A program made the position numbers and the translations under genes. The notes below the pieces were generated by a model, which was not told the DNA's origin, did no database searches, and saw only the letters and a list, made by a program, of their open reading frames with translations. Positions 54,901-64,000 of a DNA stretch of 64,000 bases are shown piece by piece; position 1 is the stretch's first letter; every line of letters begins with the position of its first letter. Source of the DNA: Taenia hydatigena (taxonomy: Eukaryota > Platyhelminthes > Cestoda > Cyclophyllidea > Taeniidae); contig JADWOT020000006.1 in NCBI GenBank assembly GCA_036345935.2, positions 7,538,519 through 7,602,518 on the forward strand, read 5' to 3'.

Positions 54901-57900
54901 CACTTCAATTTTTAGTAATTTACAACTAAAGTCGCCACTGTTAGAGGGAATTGCATGGAGGTAAAGCATCCTTTTTCAGTTTGACTTAGCCAATCCTTTA
55001 TAAAATATTTGGGCATTTAGTTGCCGGTTATGTAGGTGAGAATATAGTTGGCTTATCAATACAATGAATTGTAAAGTGGAGGTACTTAGATGTGTTACTG
55101 GATGAGTTCCTATGTACTGGTGGGATTAAGCGAGGTCGACTAATCAAACCCACTCCAGTAAGATGAGCTAAAATTATCGAAATCCTTTTCATGAGCTGGA
55201 ATAAAAGTTTGTTATCGTCAATCTCTCAGCCAATATATTCAGAGGCTGTGCCGCCACTGCCTCCGCGACTGACTCTCCAGCCGGTGAAGGAGGAACCCGG
55301 TACCATGCAGATCTCGTGGGGCAGCACCTACGCCAACTTCAGTCTCAACCATGGGCCCCTTGTCTTCATCCTGCAGATGCGCTACTGCATCTGCACAAGT
55401 TTCAGCGAGGAACAGGCCTCTTCCTGGCAAACCATTCTCATGGTAAGTGCTCCCTTTTAAATTCACTTTTGAGATACCGAACAATGGACTCAAAGCCCAG
55501 GATTCAGTTGTCAGGAGAATTAGTGATTGTACATTTTAGCTGTTTCAGGAGATTGCTAACTAAATGTTCGCTAAAATGCACTAATATTACTTGTTTCTGG
55601 TACGTCCTAACATCATGAGTTGATACCTTCCTCGGATGTCCGGGTTCGTTCGACTTGACTGTACATGGAGGTGTCCTAAAATATTGAGACGGCGAGTAAT
55701 TAACACACCGAATGATTCTCCATAGTAAACGCACTGCAGCATATTTTTTTGTTTCTTGATGCTAGATTTTCGTTGAGCTAATGTATGCCGTGGAAATGTT
55801 GTGAACCCAAGTGGGTGTTTCAAACTGCCAAAGTTGCTTTGAAGCGATTAAAGGCATTGAAGTATATTTTTATGAGTACTTGGATTCTTCCATGCCCTTG
55901 GCTCCAGTTTAATATTTTTGATTGTCATCCTCCGAACAGTAATTTTTGCATTTTAAACCATATTAAGCATGGATATGAAACATATACTGAAATTGATGTG
56001 GCGAGTGCAACGTTTTGAGAAGAACCATTTTATACCAATGATTTCAGGAATCTTTCTTTTGAGAAGAATGAGTTTTGGTAGAATTAGAGAACGCTAAAAT
56101 ACACTTTAATGTCTCAACCGATACTCAATATAGAGTTGCTTAAAGCAAATAATTGAGGCCAAGGAACTAGATGAGAGAAGCCAATAATTGTAGATAGCTT
56201 CCCTACTCAATAGGCAGTTGAAACAACAACAACAGTGGACACATTCGATCCTGGCCATAAGTATCAATTTCGTCTGGCTGCAGTAAGCACACAGGGCAGT
56301 AGGGGCTTTGGGCCGGCCTCTCGACCCTATCCACCCAGCCCTTCGCGACCTCAGCCGCCGCGCAACGTCACCGCCACCAAATGGAGCATCCACCCCAATG
56401 GAGAGGTCAGCGTGCGACTCAGTTGGACCCCACCTGAGTCCACCGATCTCCCTCTCATCAATTACTCGGTGAGTTTCCCGACTGACTTTGACATCCTTCA
56501 TCCGCCTCCTCTGCAGAGAAATCTTCCTGAACAGCGGTGGTGATGAGTGAAATCTGGGAGAACTGACACTTATACTGTTGAGACGTAAAGTGCGCTTATT
56601 AACAGAATGGAGCGTCTAAAGAAATTTCTGTGAATCATGCTATTCCATCTGCTTCGGAAAATATATCTCCCAACTTACTAATACTGATGGGAATCAAAAG
56701 AAATCCAATTTTTGAAGGGGGGGATTATTCTTCCATCAGTCACATTTGTGTTTGAGCCATTGCATCCCGTGTTTTTGCGAAGCCCGATGATTAATCTCCT
56801 TTTTCTCTGTTCAGTTCGCTGATGGGGTTTGTTCGCACTTATTTCAATCAACTGGTAATAGGTTGGCAAGTTTATTATGAATTAAATCTTACTTTTGATT
56901 TTAAAAAGCAATAAAATGTGAATAGGTTAAATGTATTAAACGTATTTTCGCTCTTGAAGACCACTGGTGACATGTACAATAGCCAGATGCAAAATGTGGC
57001 GGCAGAGGGGGTAAGTCAACCGAACAATTTCTGACAGCCAGAGGTCATTACCTCATTGTGATGTTAAAAGAAGTGAGATCTAATGCGAAACAGAAATCCT
57101 CCCATTAATGAACTAATTCAAATCAGTGATGAAATACTTTCACGTTGCATTATAACAGATCTTCGTTGCTTTATTTATCCCAGTGGCAAAATACCTTTTC
57201 GTCCAAGTTGACCATTCACTAGTAGGCTCTTACCACGCGTTCAAAGTCGGGAGAGCAGTCGCTCCTTTTAAGCGTAACATTGCGCATTGAACATCATGAC
57301 AGCCCAGAGTATTATCTAAGGAAAGTAGTAAATCATTTGAGGGCGTACACTTTCAATCCAGGCGTAGAAGCAGCCAATTGCATTTGAAGTATGCCGTTGT
57401 CCTTAAGCGAAGACCATTTTGCTCCCCATTATTTTTCTGCGGTCACGCCAGTCGAGGTGATAAGTAGGTAAGACGATCAGCCTAATAACTTGGGTTTACT
57501 ACAAAACTTGTTCATGCCAAGAGCGAAGATCACAATTTGTCATTGAACTTTTGTGGTTTGTGTTCATTACCTTCCCAACCATCTTATCAGTTGTTTGTTT
57601 TGAGGGAAGAAAATTGGATTAGAAGCCTCATTTTCTTATTTCTGCAGGTTTCATGGGCGCTGGACATCGGCTATCCAACCACCACTAACAGTAAACCCCT
57701 GGAAGATTCTGGCGTTCCTTTCGTGCAAAGTGTTCAAACCGTAAGTCACATGTCTCACTAGTAAATCACTCATTCTCTTATTGCCATATTTTATGATCGC
57801 AAGAGCTATTTTAAATTGAAATTTGCTTACAAGATAACAAAATCGGGATAGGGCTGATTTAATGGGCTCTCTTTGGGCAATAAATATGCTGGAATCGAAG

Positions 57901-60900
57901 AAGTGTAATAAGGGTTCGACTATTTCTGGTTAGACAACTCAGACAACATTTTGAAAATGCTAATCATCGGCTATATGTTAAAATGGAAACAAGACCTATT
58001 CTCCACTGTCGATTTGAATGGTATGGAAGTATCAACCGGGTTCTGGCTCTGGAAGCTTTAACTTTGCAAAAAGTTCACTTGGTAAAAAGAAAGTGGATTC
58101 TTTTTAAGAGGAGCTCTGCGTATCATGGGCTGCACTTGCTGAATTTTGTTAAAATTTCAAATTAATTGCTGTTAGAATCGAAATTTGGCAAGATCTTAAT
58201 AAACATTAGGAAATAGATGACGACAAATGCTACTAAGGATGAATGAACGAATGTTAATGCGAATCTCGATCGCTAGACACTTGAAAATACTTTTAGGCAG
58301 GCTTTATAATTTTTAGGAGGACTCTGAAATTACGATCAATTCTCTTCGCCCTGGCTCCTCTTACAAAGTTCAGGTGGGTCAAGCTCACCCAATTAATCAC
58401 TGTCATTATTTCCTCGTCAAATCCGCTTTCGTTGATGGCTCTCATTCTCACACAGGTCACGGCAATCTACTTCCATAACGAGGGTAATCTTCAGTCGCTT
58501 CCACACACCCTTTTCATCTCCACCCAGTCTCTCTTACCACCCCATCGTCAGCAGAACATGGCTTTCGAGAGTGCCAAAAGTAAGCTCTCTCTTTCTCCCC
58601 CTTGCAGTCCTCTCTCCCTGACTCACACTCGTCGCGGTATTTTTTATCAGATGGCAGCAGTGGTGCGTGAAGCTCAGACCCCCTCCCTTCTAAAATATCC
58701 AGCCAAATAATTCGTATCTCGGCGATCAAAGTGTGACCGCATCGCTACTCTGCCAGTAATTGTTATCGCCAGATAAATCAGACATGCACCTACGGGGAGA
58801 TATACTATATCTCACACACGCAAAAAAGGCATTTCCCTTATTCTGTTTTTGTATATAGACGCATTAACAGCAGCTGGGCACGGTGACAATGATGGCGGTG
58901 GTTATGATGGTGGGAACGGTGATGACAGTGGCACTTGCAGATGCAGTGGTCTGACAAAGAATGACGAACGACTGGAAATAAAGCCACCCGAAATATTCAA
59001 CGGGGATCTCACTGCTCTTGTTCAGCTGAAGTCGTTTTCTCGTAAGTTACTCTTGAAGTTGGTCCGTTGACTTATCTTTCAACCAGACTTTTGAGGTTCG
59101 TTTCCACTAGGATCTGATGTCGACTATCACTGTTTCTCGCATGAATAGAATTTTGTTCCACAGCATTTCTACAATGGCTCATTAATGCTCAGTACTTCAT
59201 TTCAATGTTTCTTTTAGTCACAGCCCCATTGAAATAATCATTGGTAATGTTAGGGCTGTGCTATTTAATTTTTACTCATTATGAACTGTCCAGTCAAACA
59301 TGTGGAGACAAAAATGTGTGTAGCGTCAGTAGAAATAGTTATTAAAATAAAAAACGGTGGAACAAATTCAAACTGAACTCCAATTTGGATAAATATATCC
59401 TCACGTTTACATCCTTTCAAATTGCCGCAATGGAATTAAAACAAACTCTTGCCGAAATGATTAATATTCTTTTGCGGATACCAATTAATCTGGAATAATC
59501 TGCTAATTTGAACCCACGCAAAATGGAAACTTTAATTCCTGAGGCATTGGTGAATTGAAAGATCTGATAATTGTCGGCCAAATCAGCAAATCCTCAAAGA
59601 TTTTTACTGAAACTATTCAATAGGCAGAGGTGAATCAAGTACCTACCGCCTAAATTAGTGATGTATAAATCTGTTCTTAAATGTGAGTGCCAGTGAGTCA
59701 TTCAAACCTCGTTAAGACGGTTTGGAGAAAGACTCTGGCCGTACTCATTACTTCTGCCCACCAGACCCGTTTACAAGGGGCCTCCTTTTCATCCAGCCCT
59801 TCTTACCCCGTTCCCCTATTTTTTATTAGTTTCCCAACTCCGGAAGCCAGGCAGTAATTAATGGGACGATGAGTTTTTCAGTGCAACCGTCCAGCCCATT
59901 TGTTCAAATTATCGTTTCCTCTGCAGATATGGACACACAAAGCTATCGCATCGAATGGTTTCCGCAGGTCTGTATTGATACGATTGAAAACGCGCTCACC
60001 TTAACATCTTCTGCTCTTTCCTCCCCCACTGCCATCAATGTTGCTGCTGGTTCCCCGCATTCAGTAGACACTGACAGCGAAGTTATTACAGCTACAGTTA
60101 GGGTGAGTTTTCTACTTTATCCATATCCAGCTAGCTTTGTAGTTGATTCAGAAGGTCTGTAACAAATTTTCGGGGTGAGTGCGTTCTGTTGGGCGCATTA
60201 GGCGCATCAGTCTGGAAGCAGATCCAGAGACTGGCAGAAAAACGGCATGAGTAGGGTTGCGAGGTTCAAGAGATTTAGAAGACCCACGCAGGCAATGATG
60301 CATTTAAAAAAAAATGCTATTCTGTCATAAAGTCATGATGCATCTCCAGGGATAACCAGAATGCCATTGTGGCATAGGCGATGCTATCACCCATCATCAA
60401 CTCTAACCTCTTGTGAGTGTTTCGCTCTTGAAAACAGAATTCCTCAAACGACTAGCCAAATAAATGCCTCGTTTACTGATGCTTTGTTCTGTTCGTGCTT
60501 CATTTGCCGTTTGTTCATTTAATTCGCTTAATGTAAATTATGATTTTTGGCCGATTCATGGTTTTTTGAAGCAGCTCTAAGTGAGACGAATGGAAGGATA
60601 CTTAAATGAACTTGAAATAATGACGTACCTTATCAAAGGTAAAAACTAAGAATAACCAAATTCAAAGGTAGGGTGTTTCTTACTTAACGCTCATGCTCAA
60701 TCACGAGAAATTCCATGTAGTATCAAATATTTCATGTTAGTGCGTTTTATTACCACCAGAGGTAGAATGAGTTCCTCCTCTCCCCTCGTAGATGTTAATT
60801 TCGGACCCCTTCTGTGTGTAATGTGCCACCGCTCTGAGATTGCGTGCTAGAGAGGATGGAGGAAGGGGACCGGGTGAGTTGTGGTATGCTCTCGCCCCCA

Positions 60901-62698
60901 CCCTCTTCATTGACAGCCTCGCGTGCCCATTATTCCAACGATGCAGTCCTTGTGCGTGTCACTTCGAATTGTCTGATTAAAATAAGGTCTAAATAAGGGT
61001 TCGACTCAGAGAAACTGTTTCAAAAATGACAGCAAGCTAGATGGCTTTTTTGAAAAGTTGACATTTTCCGTAGGAAATGAGACTTCACATTGTGCTTTTG
61101 TTTTCGGGTGTTAAAATAGGCCTTTTAAAGACAACGTAGAGCTCTCAGATACCTTTTTGCTCTTGACGGATTATTTACACATAAATAATAGACAAAATTA
61201 AAACATTCCTTCGGGCAATCCGGGCATACTACGTCTCGATAACCACGACAAAAAGGCAGCAGCTAATTATTTTTTGGCCTTTGCTGAATAAAGTCTGCGT
61301 TAAAATTCTCAAAAAACCGCGTCCTGCGATTTATTTTACTCGACCAGTTACGTAACAATCCGAATGCTTGCTTTACTTATTCACCCTCCGGATTTCCTGA
61401 TGCAAAGTAACGGAACTTTATTGCAATTTCTCAACTGTCTGAAATAGTGGAACTAATTCCGCTCTGTGGTGGAACTCGATGTGATTTTTCAACATTGACG
61501 CGCAGAATAGCATGTCTATCGTGTTTTGGATTGGCCATCGCCATTGACATTGGGCGTTTGTCGTTGACAGCCTGCTCTCGCCTTAACATTGCGTTTCACG
61601 CGAAGTGAGGCAGTAGAAGCTTGAAACCGTGCTTTTCTCACCCCCATCCCGCACTACACCTGTGTGTCCACCAGTTCAAAGGCGTAGTGCTAATATTCTT
61701 ATTAGCTTGCGAGTATGTGAATTATTAGTATTTATAATGGTGACATTGTAGTAAAGAACGAAGTGCCCGAAGTGAAATCTGATTTATTCCAAAGAAACTG
61801 TTATGAGATTGCGAAAAAGATATGGTGATGACTCAATGCTGCAGCTTGACAATGCACTTGAGCCGGTTTAAGGTAGTTCCTTCCCTACTTACCTTGTAAC
61901 ACGACTAGCAAAACTGATGTGGACAAACAGTTATAATAACTAGGAAAGAATCGTGAGGAAACTGGAAAAAAGAGTAAGAAAGCTAATGAGACTAAAAATA
62001 GAATTGATAACAAAATTAGCTTAATCGGTCCATTGTGTTTCATCAGTTGTTCATGGTGTCAGGTGGGGCAGACAAAGCGTCTGCTAAGTCCATTGTGAGC
62101 CACTAAAAGCCGGTTCTTCGGGTCATTTTTTCCAAATTTTTTGCGTGATACATATTTTTTTGTCTTTTTTGGAGCTATATTTGATTTATCGACATCTGAA
62201 CTACCCTAACTGGCTATTTCAAAGTTTTGGTGATTGCAATCGCCTTGTTAGTAAAGTAGGGTCTGGGATTAGTAGCGGAGCTGCATTGTTAGAGTGAATT
62301 TTAGCGGAGTGAATCATCGCACGCTAACATGCATAATTTATAATTCAGGTAAAAAAAACAGTAAGCTAAAAGTTCATGGAATCCCTAGGTTGCAAAAGTG
62401 GGATATTTAAGAATTTTGATTTACCCATCACAGAGTCGAATATTTCGGCTGACTAAATTGAAGTTCAACTGTGTCTACTTGGTGCGACTCACACCAGAGG
62501 CGGCAGCTGACGCACGCTTACGTTTTGAGTCGCCACGACGATACGAGCAGCATCGTCTTGTCAAAGCCGCTCCTTCGTCAGCGTTTTCTTCGGCAAGTGG
62601 AGCTGCGGAAGACGTGGTAGCAGGATGTTTCTGTACTCGCTCCTGTCACGAGACCAAAATTGCCTGGGGTACGGAACCCATAGAGTGCCCTGCTGCTG
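42801..62698 (+). CDS. ANOS1: Anosmin-1 (KAL1) homologue, 12 exons seen, 3' incomplete
   Basis: Secreted extracellular-matrix glycoprotein. Family members bind heparan sulfate and modulate FGF-receptor signalling, axon branching and cell migration. Seen here: exons 42801-42959, 50655-50732, 50803-50853, 53433-53663, 55230-55442, 56214-56468, 57648-57740, 58317-58373, 58456-58579, 58859-59041, 59927-60102 and 62434-62698, all with GT-AG borders and compatible phase, giving 628 complete codons. Domain order is signal peptide (about 1-21), Cys-rich box with ten Cys (35, 39, 68, 76, 80, 84, 91, 95, 105, 109), WAP domain (about 121-172), FN3-1 (about 182-280), FN3-2 (about 292-403) and FN3-3 (about 458-570). 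This is the anosmin-1 architecture; vertebrate proteins are about 680 residues with a fourth FN3. The last exon ends in phase 1 at a GTGAGT donor, so the C-terminal part is probably beyond the window. The assignment is strong; exact exon ends are my reading of splice consensus. Confidence 0.93.
43019..43105 (+). other. Possible alternative terminal exon after exon 1
   Basis: A 59-bp GT-AG intron (42960-43018) with a GCTGCGTTTTTTTAACAG acceptor would join exon 1 in phase 0 to 28 codons and a TAG stop. An AATAAA lies at 43129-43134, 24 bp downstream. The result would be a short secreted peptide with only the first Cys pair. The frame and splice signals are seen; use as a real isoform is inference. 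Confidence 0.25.
48406..48420 (+). repeat. GGGT tandem repeat (G-quadruplex motif)
   Basis: Four GGG runs separated by single T, on the sense strand of anosmin intron 1. This is the ideal short-loop pattern for a parallel G-quadruplex. Confidence 0.8.
49490..49810 (+). mobile_element. RTE-like LINE relic: 3' end after reverse transcriptase
   Basis: The + frame from 49494 contains SVMLCYMSEVW, then LRSRAYESCLR and GRNRVGDANLW. These correspond in order to the LLYGSEVW, RCLR and RVxNAxVR landmarks that follow the polymerase domain in RTE-type and related LINEs. About 110 bp further on, another frame gives W..ILKRGQT, like the W-K-x-GGQT landmark near the 3' end. Frames are interrupted, so the copy is dead. 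It lies in intron 1 of the anosmin homologue in the same orientation. Identification rests on short motifs in the right order. Confidence 0.5.
50655..50732 (+). CDS. ANOS1: Anosmin homologue exon 2: Cys box
   Basis: Twenty-six codons (residues 54-79) between a TCTCCACTGCAG acceptor and a GTGAGT donor, phase 0 at both ends. It contains Cys68 and Cys76 in the context DCFQNHEGRC, which resembles the CQNH motif of vertebrate anosmin-1. Its first codon is ATG, but this is an internal methionine; the signal peptide lies in exon 1, 7.7 kb upstream. Confidence 0.88.
50803..50853 (+). CDS. ANOS1: Anosmin homologue exon 3: Cys box micro-exon
   Basis: Seventeen codons (residues 80-96, CFSACDEPPSHCQSTCS) flanked by a CTCTTTTTCTAG acceptor and a GTAAGC donor, phase 0 at both ends. 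Four of its 17 residues are Cys, spaced as in the vertebrate Cys box. The preceding intron is only 70 bp. Confidence 0.88.
50854..53432 (+). other. Anosmin homologue intron 3 (2.6 kb)
   Basis: Separates the Cys-box micro-exon from the WAP exon. It holds an imperfect hairpin at 51797-51839 and a pyrimidine-rich stretch near 51630. The slightly G+C-rich piece around 52240-52500 has a minus-strand open frame with no recognisable domain. Confidence 0.8.
53433..53663 (+). CDS. ANOS1: Anosmin homologue exon 4: end of Cys box and WAP domain
   Basis: Seventy-seven codons (residues 97-173), phase 0 at both ends, between a CTGTCGCAACAG acceptor and a GTAAGC donor. Cys105 and Cys109 close the Cys box. 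The WAP four-disulfide core follows with all eight cysteines (123, 145, 149, 155, 162, 163, 167, 171), including the diagnostic adjacent pair in KCC. WAP domains are often protease inhibitors; in anosmin-1 this one contributes to urokinase and FGFR1 interactions (family knowledge). Confidence 0.93.
53664..55229 (+). other. Anosmin homologue intron 4 (1.6 kb)
   Basis: A+T-rich intron containing a perfect 17-bp inverted repeat (54273-54309). I see no other structure in it. Confidence 0.8.
54273..54309. repeat. Perfect 17-bp inverted repeat with 3-nt loop
   Basis: The left arm (54273-54289, AACAACATTGCATAATT) and right arm (54293-54309) are exact reverse complements around TTG. It lies inside anosmin intron 4. 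Confidence 0.9.
55230..55442 (+). CDS. ANOS1: Anosmin homologue exon 5: first half of FN3-1
   Basis: Seventy-one codons (residues 174-244). The acceptor is CAATCTCTCAG and the donor ATG|GTAAGT, both phase 0. It carries the B-strand tryptophan of the fold (MQISW) and SSWQTIL, matching the ..HWQTV.. region of vertebrate FN3-1. A potential N-glycosylation site (Asn in NFS) is present. An alternative acceptor 13 bp downstream would break the frame. Confidence 0.9.
56214..56468 (+). CDS. ANOS1: Anosmin homologue exon 6: end of FN3-1, start of FN3-2
   Basis: Eighty-five codons (residues 245-329), phase 0. I chose the TAG acceptor at 56212-56213 because nearby CAG acceptors lose the frame. Residues 257-268 (PGHKYQFRLAAV) contain the FN3 tyrosine-corner pattern, followed by GSRGF as in vertebrate anosmin FN3-1. 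A proline-rich linker (282-293) leads into FN3-2, with its core Trp315 in LSWTPPES and a potential N-glycosylation site at Asn295. The donor is TCG|GTGAGT. Confidence 0.92.
57648..57740 (+). CDS. ANOS1: Anosmin homologue exon 7: middle of FN3-2
   Basis: Thirty-one codons (residues 330-360) from a TTATTTCTGCAG acceptor to an ACC|GTAAGT donor, phase 0 at both ends. It begins VSWALD, aligning with the KVFWSW strand of vertebrate FN3-2, and includes a hydrophilic loop (TTTNSKPLEDSG). Confidence 0.85.
58317..58373 (+). CDS. ANOS1: Anosmin homologue exon 8: FN3-2 micro-exon
   Basis: Nineteen codons (residues 361-379, EDSEITINSLRPGSSYKVQ). The L-x-P-G-x-x-Y pattern is the FN3 E-F loop and tyrosine corner, here with Tyr376. 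The acceptor is ATTTTTAG, the donor CAG|GTGGGT, phase 0 at both ends. The following intron is only 82 bp. Confidence 0.85.
58456..58579 (+). CDS. ANOS1: Anosmin homologue exon 9: last strand of FN3-2
   Basis: Residues 380-420 plus one base. It starts VTAIYFHNEG, the F-G strand after the tyrosine corner, and reaches the end of FN3-2 at about FISTQS. The acceptor is TTCTCACACAG; the donor is AAAA|GTAAGC in phase 1. The tail (PPHRQQNMAFESAK) is the start of the inter-domain linker. Confidence 0.85.
58859..59041 (+). CDS. ANOS1: Anosmin homologue exon 10: acidic linker and start of FN3-3
   Basis: Residues 421-481 with split codons at both ends (phase 1 in, phase 1 out). The acceptor is TTTTTGTATATAG and the donor TCTC|GTAAGT. 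The first half is a Gly/Asp-rich low-complexity linker (about 427-445) with a CRC motif just after it. The second half (RLEIKPPEIFNGDLTALVQL) aligns with the A and B strands of vertebrate FN3-3. The linker here is acidic, whereas the corresponding vertebrate linker is basic. Confidence 0.82.
59042..59926 (+). other. Intron 10 of the anosmin homologue
   Basis: An 885-bp intron inside FN3-3. It holds a small stem-loop (59221-59262) with an 8-bp outer stem of CACAGCCC and GGGCTGTG, and a 4-bp inner stem. Nothing else is supported. Confidence 0.75.
59927..60102 (+). CDS. ANOS1: Anosmin homologue exon 11: FN3-3 core
   Basis: Residues 482-540; the split first codon and the AGG|GTGAGT donor in phase 0 fit both neighbours. 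SYRIEWFPQVC matches the highly recognisable YHVRWFPEAC segment of vertebrate anosmin FN3-3. The acceptor is ATCGTTTCCTCTGCAG. The Ser/Thr/Ala-rich loop after it is longer than in vertebrates. Confidence 0.9.
60103..62433 (+). other. Intron 11 of the anosmin homologue
   Basis: A 2.3-kb intron inside FN3-3. Exons 11 and 12 join in phase 0 and together complete the FN3-3 fold, so no exon seems to be missing here. A short purine-rich stretch lies near 60850. No transposon motif was recognised. Confidence 0.75.
62434..62698 (+). CDS. ANOS1: Anosmin homologue exon 12: end of FN3-3 and Cys-rich linker
   Basis: Residues 541-628 plus one base. The acceptor is TTTACCCATCACAG; the donor is GCTG|GTGAGT (phase 1). 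FRLTKLKFNCVYLVRLTP matches the SFSCKYKVTVQPI strand pair of vertebrate FN3-3. A 70-residue linker follows, rich in Ala, Ser and Arg, with a C-x-C-x3-C...C cluster (605, 607, 611, 625). Read-through of the donor would reach a stop at 62935-62937, but the consensus donor makes further exons more likely. The expected FN3-4 is not found downstream in this window. Confidence 0.85.
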
Positions 62699-64000
62699 GT
62701 GAGTCTCCCTTTTCTCTCAAGAGTATCAGATGCAGTAGTTTGGTGCGCCAGCTGCCAAATGATTTTAAAAAACCACACCACTATGGCCCGAATCTTGTCA
62801 TTCCAAAAGGGCATCTATCGTTTCTATTTTATCGGGCCATTGCGGCCATCGTGTTAATAAGTCCAAATGGCAGACCATTAGTGACTTCCACCAGAACGAG
62901 ATGTAGCTTTGCGAATAACCTCATAATACATTTATAAACGAATGTGTCTCATTCGTTGTACCACATTTCCGATGTTGCCTGCAATTTTCCTATGTTTTGT
63001 AAGTTTTTACGAGTTCAGTGAAGTAATGCATCTCTACAATTTTATTTTTATTTCGCAAACAACACAGCTCTATCATTTTTAAGTGCCAGTAAGATTACTG
63101 TCATTGTCATCTTACACCAAAAATACCCTTCTCCATAGCCGCTCTCGATGGAATCTTTCAACAAACCGTCGAGTACTCCTTTAAAGACCTGATTTCGAAA
63201 ATTTTAAAATTTTTCTTTTCACAACGGAATTCACTTCATCCATTATCTTTGGAAGGCTGAAACCTGTCTTGAAGAATATCCCCAAGACATTTCTACGATT
63301 TTCTTTTGTCAGTTCGAGGAAAGGCTCTTTAAACTGTCCTCGTCACCATCAACGCTACCTTCACTGCTGCTGTGTGGAGCTTCTTGATTTTCGCCACACA
63401 AAAACAACGAATGATAGCAAAAAAAACAACTTCTTCATCACGACCTTTTTAAAGGCATTCTTACGAGAAGGGAGAACTTTCATCACAAACTGAGGAACAG
63501 TTTTTTTCTGAAAAAAGAAAATTATTTTTACCATTATAAGTTAGCTTTTGAGTTGTCTTGAGAGCGATTTCTCTAAATATTTTCCATGCAAAAAAACTTC
63601 CCCCGAGATGGTTTGGAGATAATTCGCAATATTCATATGGAAATCGGGTTTGTAATTCATGACCATAGCAAAAACAAATTTGGTGGAAGTGAGGCTTTTT
63701 GAAATCGTGCTCCGAAAATTCTATGGGACTCGTACTGGTTCTTTTGAACCACACTCGTAAACTGATAGGTGACATCTCTAAATAATAATTCGATTGATCG
63801 CGACAACAAAAGACGGTTGACGAGCTAGGGGTGTGAATGCCACGATCGAAATGGTTTTGAAAAGTTCAAGTGTACTGCGAGTGGTCTAAAGACACGTTTA
63901 CATATACACCTTAAAATTTTTTCACAAATTATACTCTTTGTAAAATCGTATAAAATATTGAAGAGGAGTGCTGTCGTATGGTTCTTTCCATCACTGTTAA
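62699..64000 (+). other. Intron 12 (start) of the anosmin homologue
   Basis: The rest of the window after the phase-1 donor. I looked for a phase-1 exon coding the expected FN3-4 and found none with both a good acceptor and an FN3-like tryptophan or tyrosine pattern. The open frames here (for example 63269-63493) have no recognisable features. Confidence 0.6.

Larger units (their letters stand above)
55443..58316 (+). other. Introns 5, 6 and 7 of the anosmin homologue
   Basis: Intron 5 is 55443-56213 (771 bp), intron 6 is 56469-57647 (1179 bp) and intron 7 is 57741-58316 (576 bp), with exons 6 and 7 between them. I see no repeats, RNA genes or extra exons in them. Confidence 0.75.

Noticed and set aside
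56106..56501. 131-codon minus-strand open frame
   Set aside because: Antisense shadow of anosmin exon 6, which has a clear FN3 identity on the plus strand.
62699..62937. Read-through of exon 12 to the stop at 62937
   Set aside because: GTGAGT follows CCTGCTGCTG, and the extension has no FN3 features. Splicing is more likely, though read-through is not excluded.

Overview
This is a eukaryotic window, not a bacterial one. It has no dense ORF tiling, no operons and no ribosome-binding sites. Coding sequence appears as short exons with GT-AG borders, separated by introns from about 60 bp to almost 8 kb. The one gene recognised with certainty is animal-specific: a homologue of anosmin-1 (ANOS1/KAL1; kal-1 in worms and flies). 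The moderate A+T bias, mixed very short and very long introns, and relics of Ty3/gypsy and RTE-like retroelements suit an invertebrate, possibly a flatworm. That taxonomic guess is inference only.

Layout. Positions 1-2,667 hold nothing certain. Positions 2,668-3,153 (minus strand) carry a probable first coding exon of an unrecognised single-pass membrane protein. From about 3.2 to 42.8 kb I find no supported gene. This stretch holds decayed transposon fragments (an RNase H piece of a Ty3/gypsy element at 29.7-30.1 kb; weaker RTE-like pieces near 8.9 and 42.2 kb; a doubtful integrase piece near 7.0 kb). It also holds a short tandem repeat at 15.3 kb and a very C-rich tract with a CCAAT-type box at 32.6 kb that could be a promoter.

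The anosmin-1 homologue fills the right third on the plus strand. I resolve 12 coding exons between 42,801 and 62,698, all with GT-AG borders and consistent phase. They encode 628 complete codons: signal peptide, a Cys-rich box with ten cysteines, a WAP (four-disulfide core) domain with eight cysteines, and three fibronectin type III (FN3) domains. Vertebrate anosmin-1 has a fourth FN3 domain. The last visible exon ends in phase 1 at a good donor and no convincing next exon is seen before the window ends, so the 3' end is probably outside. Intron 1 (7.7 kb) separates the signal-peptide exon from the rest. It contains an RTE-like LINE 3' fragment, a perfect (GGGT)-type quadruplex motif and a possible alternative short terminal exon.

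By family knowledge the product is a secreted, heparan-sulfate-associated matrix protein acting in axon branching, cell migration and FGF-receptor signalling. The long gene-free region upstream of a developmental gene could hold regulatory DNA, but nothing in the sequence proves that.
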